Part shown: piece after piece, positions 6,257 to 12,604 of the stretch
Layout: each line of letters starts with the position of its first letter
Position numbering within the stretch: position 1 is the stretch's first letter
Source of the DNA: Bacteroidaceae bacterium
Lineage (GTDB): Bacteria; Bacteroidota; Bacteroidia; Bacteroidales; Bacteroidaceae
NCBI GenBank assembly: GCA_017558165.1
Contig: JAFYWE010000154.1
Location: 1-12,604, forward strand
Reading direction: 5' to 3'
DNA length: 12,604 nucleotides
Notes under the pieces: model-generated
The model's database searches: none
Told to the model about the DNA's origin: nothing
The model's input: the letters and a program-made list of their open reading frames with translations, nothing else
Program-made: the position numbers and the translations under genes

Positions 6257-8014
6257 TCACTCCTTGTCTTCTGTCAGCCTGATTTCGCCTTCCATAATCG
6301 TGAGGCTCTCCCTTGTGTGACGGTATTCGCTGTGTGCAAGCGAGTTGCATGTCCTGAAGTGGTTGCTCTCTATGTCAAAGATTCCGCACATCAGCTCATA
6401 GAAAAGGTCGTTTGTCCAGTATTTGCCGCTATTGTCTTTAAGCGCGGCTGCTCTGTCCGGGTGTGTGGCGATGTATTCGTCACTGAGCCATGTCATCAGC
6501 GGAACGCGTGAGTTGACAAAGTCTGTAGCTACACGTCTTCTGGAATTTGTAGGTGTGCAGCCATGGTCTGACATATACACCATAGCCTGTAGGTTAAGGC
6601 GCTCCTTTGCATATTCGTGGAATTTCCTTATTATGCTGTCGGTGTAATGCAATGAGTTGTTGTACTCCGTTACATTGTCATTATCTTCGGCCTTTCCCCA
6701 CACGCGGCACTCCTCGGGGTAACGGTTTATGAAGTTGAAGTGGTTGCCCTTGAGGTGGATGACCAGGAAATTGTTCTGTTCAGGGTCTACCTCGTCGAGA
6801 TAGTTGAACAGGAATTCGTCGTACGGAGTCCTCTTCACGGTCTTCTCCTGCAGTGTCCATTTTGCAACGTCCGATGTGTTTGCGACAAGCGTGACAGGGG
6901 TATCCACGTCGCCTACGTATCCCTGGTTACTGTACCAGTGTACCTTCATGCCCAATTTGTGGGCAATGTCCACAATCGAGCACGATGTGAAGAACTCGCC
7001 GCCGTCGTACTGGTTGAATTCGGTCAACGATTTCTCAAGTACCTGTACTGTGCGCACATGACAACTATAGGCATTAGGGAATGCAGTGCAGTGCTCCTTG
7101 TCCTTGAGCATCGCGCGCATCCACGGGGTTGTGTCCTCCTTTGTGTCGCTGAACGCGCTCATGTAATCGCGTGTCGCCGATTCGCCAAGAACGAGCATTA
7201 TGGTAGAGGGCTTCTTGAACGGTTTGGCCAAAGGGGTGACATCCAGGCTCTTTATACGTTCTTCGGCCTCACTCTTGTACTTCTTGTTCTGGGCCGTATA
7301 CTCCTTTACCGAGCGGTAGAGTACAATGATTCCGGTTCTTGAAAAAAGGCTTCTCTTGGGTTTCCATAGGTAGACGGTCATGAAGAGTGTTGCGGCCGCA
7401 GCAACAGTGGTCTGCCACCAGGCCTCTTCGCCCGTCGCGAAATCCGTGGCTGTGCCCAAGGAGACGAACGCTGCTGTCAGTATGATTACGCCCAATACGG
7501 CAAAGCGTGCCTTCCATGACACAAGGAACTCCCTTATCTCGTTCTTGTGCGTCTGCTGTAGGGTCTTCATGTCATTGATGTCAATGCATTCACCCGACAG
7601 GAAATAGTATGCCCATTGTGTTATGGGTATGGCTATGAGTATGGTCTCAATCAGGGCGACTGGGTAGGTCGCGTAGGGGATTGTGGCAAGGAGTCCCGAC
7701 AGCCAGCCGTAAAGATAGATGCCAAATGCGGGGTCTATCTGGTTGTCATATTCTGATGATGTGCGTCGGTTCGCGAGGTGGTAGAGCAAAGGATAGGTCA
7801 CTATCCATGCCAATGAGGTCAGGATTGACGCAATGATGGCGCCTTGGCCGATACCGATGCCTGTCACTGCAACAGGAACCGATGAGATGATTGTTGCAAT
7901 GAGGTATCGGCGCAACTGCTGTCTCACGCAGTTGCGTGGCAGTCCCTTGTTGCATGTCACGTATATTGTAAAACCGATTATCCACAGCACTAAAGCTGTT
8001 ATTGCGTATGGCAT
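6257..8014 (-). CDS. Phosphoethanolamine transferase, EptA/CptA type (membrane sulfatase-fold)
   Basis: These inner-membrane enzymes move phosphoethanolamine from phosphatidylethanolamine to lipid A or LPS core on the periplasmic side. From the chosen start, 585 residues: about five hydrophobic segments (3-21, 38-55, 58-80, 98-138 possibly two, 171-187, 199-217), then a periplasmic alkaline-phosphatase-fold domain. LVLGESATRDYMSAF (274-288) holds the nucleophile, DTTPWMRAM follows, and HLKGNHFNFINRYPEE (420-435) and YMSDHGCTP (480-488, Asp483, His484) supply metal ligands. The start at 8014 gives MPYAITALVLW, a clean membrane helix; an upstream in-frame start at 8068 lies inside the proS terminator hairpin and adds a non-membrane stretch. 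The nucleophile site reads GES-A-T rather than GET. Bacteroides lipid A is known to carry phosphoethanolamine. No promoter is seen between the terminator and the start. Confidence 0.9.
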   Translation of the reverse strand: MPYAITALVLWIIGFTIYVTCNKGLPRNCVRQQLRRYLIATIISSVPVAVTGIGIGQGAIIASILTSLAWIVTYPLLYHLANRRTSSEYDNQIDPAFGIYLYGWLSGLLATIPYATYPVALIETILIAIPITQWAYYFLSGECIDINDMKTLQQTHKNEIREFLVSWKARFAVLGVIILTAAFVSLGTATDFATGEEAWWQTTVAAAATLFMTVYLWKPKRSLFSRTGIIVLYRSVKEYTAQNKKYKSEAEERIKSLDVTPLAKPFKKPSTIMLVLGESATRDYMSAFSDTKEDTTPWMRAMLKDKEHCTAFPNAYSCHVRTVQVLEKSLTEFNQYDGGEFFTSCSIVDIAHKLGMKVHWYSNQGYVGDVDTPVTLVANTSDVAKWTLQEKTVKRTPYDEFLFNYLDEVDPEQNNFLVIHLKGNHFNFINRYPEECRVWGKAEDNDNVTEYNNSLHYTDSIIRKFHEYAKERLNLQAMVYMSDHGCTPTNSRRRVATDFVNSRVPLMTWLSDEYIATHPDRAAALKDNSGKYWTNDLFYELMCGIFDIESNHFRTCNSLAHSEYRHTRESLTIMEGEIRLTEDKE

Positions 8015-8033
8015 TGCTTGACTTCTTTGGGTT

Positions 8034-8074
8034 AAAAAAATGAGTGAATGTGTCTTTGGCGGACACACTCACTC
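8034..8074 (-). terminator. Rho-independent terminator of proS
   Basis: Read on the minus strand, a 13-bp stem (arms 8074-8062 and 8054-8042, one G-U pair, 7-base loop) is followed by TTTTTTT (8040-8034). The G-U pair becomes an A-C mismatch on the plus strand, so it works only on the minus strand. It lies 16 bases after the proS stop and 19 bases before the phosphoethanolamine transferase start. Confidence 0.85.
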
Positions 8075-8090
8075 CTGCTTTGTTGTCTTA

Positions 8091-9569
8091 TCAATATGCT
8101 CTTGCGAACAGTACGCGGCGTGCCGATGGCTTGCCTGTCACCATGCAGGTACCCGGTGTCTCGTCCCAACCCAATGGGATACAGCGTATGGTCGCCTTTG
8201 TCTCGTTCTTGATCTGTTCCTCGGTCTCAGGTGTGCCGTCCCAGTGTGCCAGGATGAAACCGCCCTTCTCGATCTCGACCTTGAACTCCTCGTATGTGTC
8301 GACGCTGCGTGTGCACGCCTCGCGCATGGCAAGAGCCTTGCTGTGGAGATTGTTCTGGATATCCTCGAGCAACTCTCTTACGCCCTCTACAATGCCCTCG
8401 ATCTGACGTGTCTCCTTGCTAAGGGTGTCGCGGCGCATAACCTCGATGGTGCCGTTCTCGATGTCGCGTGCACCAAGTACAAGACGTACTGGAATACCCT
8501 TGAGCTCGTATTCTGCGAACTTGAAGCCAGGACGCTTGTTGTCGGCGTCGTCGAACTTGACCGAGATACCCAACTTCTTGAACTCGGCAATCATCGGGTC
8601 AACCTTGCTCTTGATGGCGTTTAGCTGCTCCTCGTTCTTGTAGATGGGGACAATCACTACCTGAATGGGCGCAAGTGCAGGAGGCAATACAAGACCGTTG
8701 TCGTCGGAGTGTGTCATGATGAGCGCACCCATAAGACGGGTTGATACTCCCCATGATGTAGCCCATACATACTCCATGTTGTTGTTCTTGTCAACGAACT
8801 GTACGTTGAATGCCTTCGCGAAGTTCTGGCCAAGGAAGTGTGAGGTACCGCACTGCAGTGCCTTGCCGTCCTGCATCATACCCTCGATGGTGTATGTGTC
8901 AAGAGCACCTGCGAAACGCTCGTTCGCGCTTTTCACACCCATCACTACAGGCAATGCCATGTACTTGTTCGCAAAATCGTTGTAAACGTGCAACATTGTC
9001 TGTGCCTCCTTCTCGGCCTCCTCGCGTGTGGCGTGGGCTGTGTGGCCCTCCTGCCAAAGGAACTCGGCTGTACGCAGGAACAGGCGTGTACGCATCTCCC
9101 AACGCATTACGTTTGCCCACTGGTTTACCATGATGGGCAGGTCACGGTATGACTGGATCCAGTTCTTGTATGTGCTCCAGATGATGGTCTCTGATGTAGG
9201 GCGGATGATCATCTCCTCCTCAAGCTTTGCGGCTGGGTCTACAACCACGCCGCTGCCGTCCTCGGCGTTCTTCAGGCGGTAGTGTGTCACTACGGCGCAC
9301 TCCTTTGCGAAGCCCTCTACGTGCTCTGCCTCACGGCTGAGGAATGACTTGGGGATGAGCAATGGGAAATAGGCGTTCACGTGTCCTGTCTCCTTGAACA
9401 TGTCGTCAAGTACTCGCTGCATCTTCTCCCAGATTGCATAGCCATAGGGTTTGATAACCATACAGCCTCTTACTGGAGACTGTTCTGCCAAGTCTGCCTT
9501 GAGTACAAGGTCGTTATACCACTGTGAATAGCTCTCGCTACGTTTGGTAAGGTCTTTTAATTCTGCCAT
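8091..9569 (-). CDS. proS: Prolyl-tRNA synthetase, archaeal/eukaryotic-type (class II)
   Basis: ProRS charges tRNA-Pro with proline in the cytoplasm. The protein has 492 residues from ATG 9569 (MAELKDLTKRSESYSQWYND), the form I know from Bacteroidetes; the 16 codons before it read MPNYGPTTKTNNTINN from a non-ATG start and look untranslated. Class II blocks are present: motif 1 region YAIWEKMQRVLDDMF (44-58), RPTSETIIW (123-131), motif 2 VMRWEMRTRLFLRTAEFLWQ (154-173) and motif 3 region THSDDNGLVLPP (286-297). GTSHFLGQNFAKAF (241-254) and the anticodon-binding domain (about 301-405) follow, then a C-terminal domain ending in ARAY. The bacterial editing insertion is absent, as is normal for this type. 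The C-terminal domain shows only Cys463 and Cys475 near the zinc-site position. It has its own terminator at 8034-8074. Confidence 0.96.
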   Translation of the reverse strand: MAELKDLTKRSESYSQWYNDLVLKADLAEQSPVRGCMVIKPYGYAIWEKMQRVLDDMFKETGHVNAYFPLLIPKSFLSREAEHVEGFAKECAVVTHYRLKNAEDGSGVVVDPAAKLEEEMIIRPTSETIIWSTYKNWIQSYRDLPIMVNQWANVMRWEMRTRLFLRTAEFLWQEGHTAHATREEAEKEAQTMLHVYNDFANKYMALPVVMGVKSANERFAGALDTYTIEGMMQDGKALQCGTSHFLGQNFAKAFNVQFVDKNNNMEYVWATSWGVSTRLMGALIMTHSDDNGLVLPPALAPIQVVIVPIYKNEEQLNAIKSKVDPMIAEFKKLGISVKFDDADNKRPGFKFAEYELKGIPVRLVLGARDIENGTIEVMRRDTLSKETRQIEGIVEGVRELLEDIQNNLHSKALAMREACTRSVDTYEEFKVEIEKGGFILAHWDGTPETEEQIKNETKATIRCIPLGWDETPGTCMVTGKPSARRVLFARAY

Positions 9570-9625
9570 ATTGTTTATTGTATTGTTTGTCTTGGTTGTC
9601 GGCCCATAATTGGGCATATCTATTG

Positions 9626-9641
9626 CAAAAATACAAAAATA
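9626..9641 (-). promoter_or_regulatory. Candidate -7 boxes for proS
   Basis: Two adjacent TATTTTTG boxes on the minus strand (9641-9634 and 9633-9626) fit TAnnTTTG and point at proS, giving a leader of about 50-60 bases. The nearest TTG (9667-9665) is 23 bases from the outer box, longer than ideal. The stretch is A/T-rich, so support is weak. Confidence 0.35.
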
Positions 9642-9716
9642 TATTCACATATCATGTTTTTTATCAATAAGGAATGAGCAATTCTTCTTCTTTGGTCACC
9701 TTTTTTTATGAAAACA

Positions 9717-9747
9717 TTGTGAAAATCGTGTCGGCTCATTAACTTTG
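9717..9747 (+). promoter_or_regulatory. Bacteroidetes-type promoter for the OmpA-domain lipoprotein gene
   Basis: TTG at 9717-9719, a 20-base spacer and TAACTTTG at 9740-9747 fit the -33/-7 consensus well. Transcription should begin near 9751, giving an 80-base leader. That leader contains a 13-codon open frame (9753-9794) and two competing short stems. Confidence 0.65.
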
Positions 9748-9833
9748 TACCTATGACAGGAATGTGCTCCGGATTTGGGTTCGCGTTCCTGTAAGGCAGG
9801 TGCGAATTATTGTTTAATCTAAAAAATGATATT

Positions 9834-10523
9834 ATGAAATTGAATTTTATCAAATCTCTTTGTGTAGTGCTTTGTTCTGCACTCGTGTTGTCAGGTTGTG
9901 AGACATGGAACAATACAGCCAAAGGTGGTATCATCGGTGCTGCCGGTGGTGCGGCTCTCGGTGCTCTTGTAGGTAAGCTCGCAGGTAATACAGTCGTTGG
10001 TGCGGCCGTAGGTACTGCAGTAGGTACAGGTGCCGGTGTCATCATCGGTAAGAGAATGGACAAGGCTGCAGCAGCTGCTGCGGAGCTTGAGAATGCGAAA
10101 GTTGAGACTATCACTGACGCTAACAACCTTACAGCTGTAAAGGTTACATTTAACTCAGGCCTTATGTTCGATACCAACAAGTATAGCCTCAAGAAGAATG
10201 CCAAGAGTGACCTTGATGAGTTCGCAAAGATCCTTATCGAGTTCAGCGATGCTGACGTTGCTGTCTATGGCCATACCGATTCTACGGGTTCAGACCAGAT
10301 CAACGATCCACTTTCTGTAAACCGTGCGGCTTCTGTTGCCAACTACCTCGTTTCAAAGGGTGTTGCCGAGGCGCAGATAAAGAATGTCGTAGGTCTGGGT
10401 TCAAAGGAGCCTGTTGCTGACAACGGTACAGTTGAGGGTCGTGCGGCAAACCGTCGTGTCGAGGTTTACCTTTATGCAAGCGAGGCTATGATCGATGCTG
10501 CCAACAATGGTTCATTGAAGTAA
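9834..10523 (+). CDS. OmpA-domain lipoprotein with glycine zipper (YiaD-like)
   Basis: The 229-residue protein probably links the outer membrane to peptidoglycan. It starts at the ATG at 9834 (MKLNFIKSLC); an upstream TTG at 9810 adds 8 residues before the signal peptide and is unlikely. A lipoprotein signal peptide ends in LVLSGC, with the lipidated Cys22. Residues 31-73 form a glycine-zipper segment (GGIIGAAGGAALGALVG and GAAVGTAVGTGAGVIIG) that could insert in a membrane or oligomerise. A short Ala-rich linker (77-90) follows, then the OmpA C-terminal domain (about 103-213) with MFDTNKYSLKKNAK, YGHTDSTGSDQINDPLSVNR (145-164) and GRAANRRVEVYL (202-213), which bind diaminopimelate of peptidoglycan. 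E. coli YiaD has the same architecture. No acidic export motif follows the Cys, so the periplasmic face is likelier (inference). A good promoter lies upstream and a hairpin terminator follows. Confidence 0.92.
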   Translation: MKLNFIKSLCVVLCSALVLSGCETWNNTAKGGIIGAAGGAALGALVGKLAGNTVVGAAVGTAVGTGAGVIIGKRMDKAAAAAAELENAKVETITDANNLTAVKVTFNSGLMFDTNKYSLKKNAKSDLDEFAKILIEFSDADVAVYGHTDSTGSDQINDPLSVNRAASVANYLVSKGVAEAQIKNVVGLGSKEPVADNGTVEGRAANRRVEVYLYASEAMIDAANNGSLK

Positions 10524-10539
10524 TCATACCGCATATTCC

Positions 10540-10579
10540 CAAAAAAAGAATGAGGCTTCAAGGCCTCATTCTTTTTTTG
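10540..10579. terminator. Bidirectional terminator between OmpA-lipoprotein and glycerophosphotransferase-like genes
   Basis: A perfect 17-bp inverted repeat, arms 10540-10556 and 10563-10579, with a 6-base loop. The GAATGAGGC core is flanked by seven A's on the left and seven T's on the right, so each strand has a classical hairpin-plus-T-run. It lies 16 bases after the lipoprotein stop and 27 bases from the end of the convergent gene. Confidence 0.88.
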
Positions 10580-10606
10580 TCCCAATCCTTCTTTGGGTAT
10601 GCTTTG

Positions 10607-11656
10607 TTATTTCTTCTTTACTCTGCCGAAAGTCTTTATGCCTGTGTACATTCTCCATAGGTTAACCTTGCGCTTCTGTGGTACTCCATTGCGGCGTATG
10701 TAGTCGCGTGCGGCATCAAGCATGCGTTTGGCTACCTTGCCGTCGTTGTATGGGTCGTAGTTGGCGATGATCCACTTGCGGAGTTCGACATATTTCTCGC
10801 TCTGTACCTCTTCATATGCATCACATAACTGTGCCACATCGTCAATGTCTTTCCAATAGATGTTCTTTGCCGATGCGCGGTATGTTATCACAGGCTTGTC
10901 CTTGAGCAAGAACTCATATATGGTAGATGAGGTGTCGCTGATCATGACGTCGGCCATGAGCTGGTATTTGGCGACAGAAAAGTCGTCGGTCCAGATGATG
11001 TGCTCGTGCCTGTTTGCAAGTTCACGATATTCGTCGGCCCACTCCTGACGTGTCAGCGGGTGCAACTTTATTATCACGACAGCATCCTTTTTCTCTACAA
11101 GTTCCACCAGTGCATCCTTCATTACGGGCAGGGAGGTAAGCGACGGTGAGAATGTGGGGGCATAGAGCACTATATTCTTCCTGTTGTGTGTGCGCAGGAT
11201 CTCTGCTTTCTCCTCCTCAAAGTCGTTGATGTGGTTCTTTACCCAGTCCTGGCGTGGCCAGCCTGTCTCTACGACCTCGAAGTTGCCGTGTTTCTGTGCC
11301 AGTTTCCTGAACCCCTCGGTAAAGTGTGGACCTTGTGTGAAGTAGGTATCAAAGTAGTGTCTTATGATCCAGTGCCCCTTCTTCTCGCCGGCGTATCCGT
11401 GGAATACCTGAATCTTTACTCCGGGCAGGTAATAGGGGACAATGTTGCCGGGGCAGAATATGGCTTCGGGGGAGAAGTCATAGGCTTCCTGTATGTCGTT
11501 GCACCATCTGGCCTCTTTGTGGAACGGGAACTCCTTTATTTTCTTGGGATGTACATACCACAGAATCTCGTTACCGCCCTCTCTTTCGGCCTCTTCCTGA
11601 ATGGGCATCAGGATGTCGAAAGCATACTTGTTTTCGCAGAAAAGTAGTATTCTCAT
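10607..11656 (-). CDS. CDP-glycerol glycerophosphotransferase-like protein (TagB/TagF family)
   Basis: The 349 residues resemble the Glyphos_transf family, GT-B-like enzymes that move phosphoglycerol or a similar polyol phosphate from a CDP donor. Blocks seen: HGYAGEKKGHW (86-96, catalytic-base region), TGWPRQDW (131-138), VLYAPTFSPSLTS (163-175), IIKLHP (195-200, conserved His199) and MISDTSSTIYEFLLKDKPVITY (238-259, donor-phosphate region). The family is best known from teichoic acid synthesis in Gram-positives; in Bacteroidetes homologues its substrate is not established to my knowledge, and decoration of a surface glycan is an inference. The start at ATG 11656 is preferred over a TTG at 11674: AAAAAAGG lies 7 bases upstream of the ATG, and the TTG would overlap the upstream gene. 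No signal peptide; the C-terminus is basic (FGRVKKK). It is the second gene of an operon, 14 bases after DUF1460. Confidence 0.85.
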   Translation of the reverse strand: MRILLFCENKYAFDILMPIQEEAEREGGNEILWYVHPKKIKEFPFHKEARWCNDIQEAYDFSPEAIFCPGNIVPYYLPGVKIQVFHGYAGEKKGHWIIRHYFDTYFTQGPHFTEGFRKLAQKHGNFEVVETGWPRQDWVKNHINDFEEEKAEILRTHNRKNIVLYAPTFSPSLTSLPVMKDALVELVEKKDAVVIIKLHPLTRQEWADEYRELANRHEHIIWTDDFSVAKYQLMADVMISDTSSTIYEFLLKDKPVITYRASAKNIYWKDIDDVAQLCDAYEEVQSEKYVELRKWIIANYDPYNDGKVAKRMLDAARDYIRRNGVPQKRKVNLWRMYTGIKTFGRVKKK

Positions 11657-11670
11657 ATATAAACCTTTTT

Positions 11671-12522
11671 TCAATCTTCAATACGTATGACTCTTATCCC
11701 GCATTGCTTGCTTTTGCTCTTCTGGTAGTCGAACAGTGTAGCGGGGTCCTTGATGACTTCTCCTTTCCCGCTTGATGCGTGCAGGAGGTGGAGTCTGTCA
11801 TCTGTCCAGAACGCAAAACCGACATGCGATACATCAAGGCCGTCAATGGTTGTCACAAGTGCTATGATGTCTCCGTCCTTCACGTTGATGCACTCCTTTC
11901 CTCCGTTGAGCAGTTCCTTGGGGATATATGGCACATCAATGCCACGGAACTGTTTCTCCAGCATGGCAATCCTTGCCTGCATGGCGGTGTCGTTGCTGAG
12001 CATGGCATAACTTTCGGGGTGCGTGCTCATGAAATCAATATTCAGTCTCTGGAACTTGTGGCTTGTTCCGGTAGTAACCTCCTTGACAATTCCCTTGCAG
12101 GCATTGTCTGCAATCCACCAGCTTGTGTAGTGCAGACGGCTCGCATATCCCTCGCGCCTGCCACCGCGGTAGCGCAGTCTCTCGAGGTTGCAGCATACGG
12201 TGGCGAAAGAGGGCGATGCCTCTTTTGTACTCAAAGCAATTGCAGTCACAAGCTCCACAAAGGTCGTGCAGTCAAGTCTTGTGCAGTTGATATATAGCGG
12301 TTCGCCGTTGTGTCCGTCAAGGGTATTCGGTACATACTTGCACCCGATGAACTCTTCGGCTATGGCAAGGATGTGCTTACCGCTCTCCTTGTGTGTGTTC
12401 CAGGAGTGCTTCTGCAGTATCCTCTCAATGGCCATACTGTCGCACTTCTCGTATATGATGTCCTGTGCGGCGGCAATTATTGGTACCAGGATAAGCATGG
12501 CTATTGTAACTCCTCTCTTCAT
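11671..12522 (-). CDS. Exported DUF1460 family protein (NlpC/P60-like amidase or peptidase)
   Basis: The 283-residue protein has an N-terminal signal peptide (MKRGVTIAMLILVPIIAAAQ, cleavage probably near residue 19-20), so it acts in the periplasm or outside. The DUF1460 blocks are clear: EFIGCKYVPNTLD (57-69), LDCTTFVE (83-90, likely nucleophile Cys85), SRLHYTSWWIADN (128-140), DVPYIPKELL (196-205), DVSHVGFAF (230-238, likely catalytic His233) and LHLLHASSGKGEV (244-256). Structural work on the family placed it in the NlpC/P60 cysteine-peptidase superfamily, and members are called N-acetylmuramoyl-L-alanine amidase-like; the exact bond cut is not known here. It is the first gene of a pair with the glycerophosphotransferase-like gene. 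No Shine-Dalgarno sequence precedes its ATG, and I could not find a convincing promoter in the 80 bases before it. Confidence 0.9.
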   Translation of the reverse strand: MKRGVTIAMLILVPIIAAAQDIIYEKCDSMAIERILQKHSWNTHKESGKHILAIAEEFIGCKYVPNTLDGHNGEPLYINCTRLDCTTFVELVTAIALSTKEASPSFATVCCNLERLRYRGGRREGYASRLHYTSWWIADNACKGIVKEVTTGTSHKFQRLNIDFMSTHPESYAMLSNDTAMQARIAMLEKQFRGIDVPYIPKELLNGGKECINVKDGDIIALVTTIDGLDVSHVGFAFWTDDRLHLLHASSGKGEVIKDPATLFDYQKSKSKQCGIRVIRIED

Positions 12523-12604
12523 CGGGCGGTAATGTATAATTTCTGTAAATATACTACAATATTCTTTTTTAATATGTATCTTCGCCGCAAAATAATGGGA
12601 TTTA
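12523..12604. other. Right-edge intergenic stretch with a possible rightward promoter
   Basis: These 82 bases are A/T-rich. On the plus strand TATCTTCG (12577-12584) is one base off the TAnnTTTG box, and an ATG follows at 12595, so a rightward gene may begin at the window edge. No -33 element is seen. Nothing can be said about a product. Confidence 0.25.

Noticed and set aside
6740..7342. A 200-residue plus-strand open frame antisense to the phosphoethanolamine transferase gene
   Set aside because: It covers the conserved catalytic part of the real gene, and its composition looks like a codon shadow.
8015..8068. N-terminal extension of the phosphoethanolamine transferase from an upstream start at 8068
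   Set aside because: The extension would begin inside the proS terminator hairpin and puts a polar stretch ahead of a clean first membrane helix.
8040..8624. A 194-residue plus-strand open frame antisense to proS
   Set aside because: It lies entirely over a well-conserved gene and its terminator, and its translation shows no family features.
9620..10204. A 194-residue minus-strand open frame across the OmpA lipoprotein gene and its leader
   Set aside because: It is low-complexity Ala/Pro/Thr-rich sequence antisense to the glycine-zipper codons, covers a good plus-strand promoter and matches no family I know.
11657..11674. TTG start for the glycerophosphotransferase-like gene at 11674
   Set aside because: The ATG at 11656 has an AAGG-containing ribosome site 7 bases upstream and avoids overlap with the DUF1460 stop.

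Overview
The window looks like chromosomal DNA of a Bacteroidales bacterium, of the Bacteroides/Prevotella kind. The reasons are a Bacteroidetes-type LptD, an archaeal-type ProRS with a C-terminal ARAY, AsnA-type asparagine synthetase, poor Shine-Dalgarno sequences, and TAnnTTTG promoter boxes (the Bacteroidetes -7 element). The genus cannot be fixed from this sequence alone. There are no transposases, integrases, CRISPR arrays or phage genes, and it reads as ordinary core genome rich in cell-envelope genes.

Layout from left to right: (1) the 3' two-thirds or so of lptD (+), cut by the left edge; (2) a convergent 21-bp hairpin terminator; (3) the asnA-ung operon (-), with one base between the genes; (4) a gene-free stretch of about 360 bp (3753-4110) holding a promoter for asnA on one side and two copies of an 18-bp promoter-like block on the other; (5) tRNA-Arg(CCG), then 24 bp later a lipid A acyltransferase (LpxL/HtrB family) whose end overlaps a GT10 fucosyltransferase-like gene by 8 bp; (6) a second convergent 21-bp hairpin; (7) an EptA/CptA-type phosphoethanolamine transferase (-) lying downstream of proS (-), with a Rho-independent terminator between them; (8) a divergent promoter region, then an OmpA-domain glycine-zipper lipoprotein (+); (9) a third convergent hairpin; (10) a two-gene minus-strand operon of a DUF1460 cysteine-peptidase-like exported protein followed by a CDP-glycerol glycerophosphotransferase-like protein.

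Most protein genes concern the outer membrane: LPS export (LptD), lipid A acylation (LpxL), probable sugar addition (GT10), phosphoethanolamine addition (EptA-like), peptidoglycan anchoring (OmpA lipoprotein), peptidoglycan turnover (DUF1460) and phosphoglycerol-type transfer (Glyphos_transf). The rest is housekeeping: DNA repair (Ung), asparagine synthesis (AsnA), translation (ProRS, tRNA-Arg). No clearly new system was found. The best leads are the duplicated promoter block before the tRNA-lpxL-GT10 unit, the tight coupling of that acyltransferase with a GT10 enzyme, and the pairing of a phosphoglycerol-transferase homologue with a DUF1460 protein in a Gram-negative. All product names rest on reading motifs by eye; no search was run.
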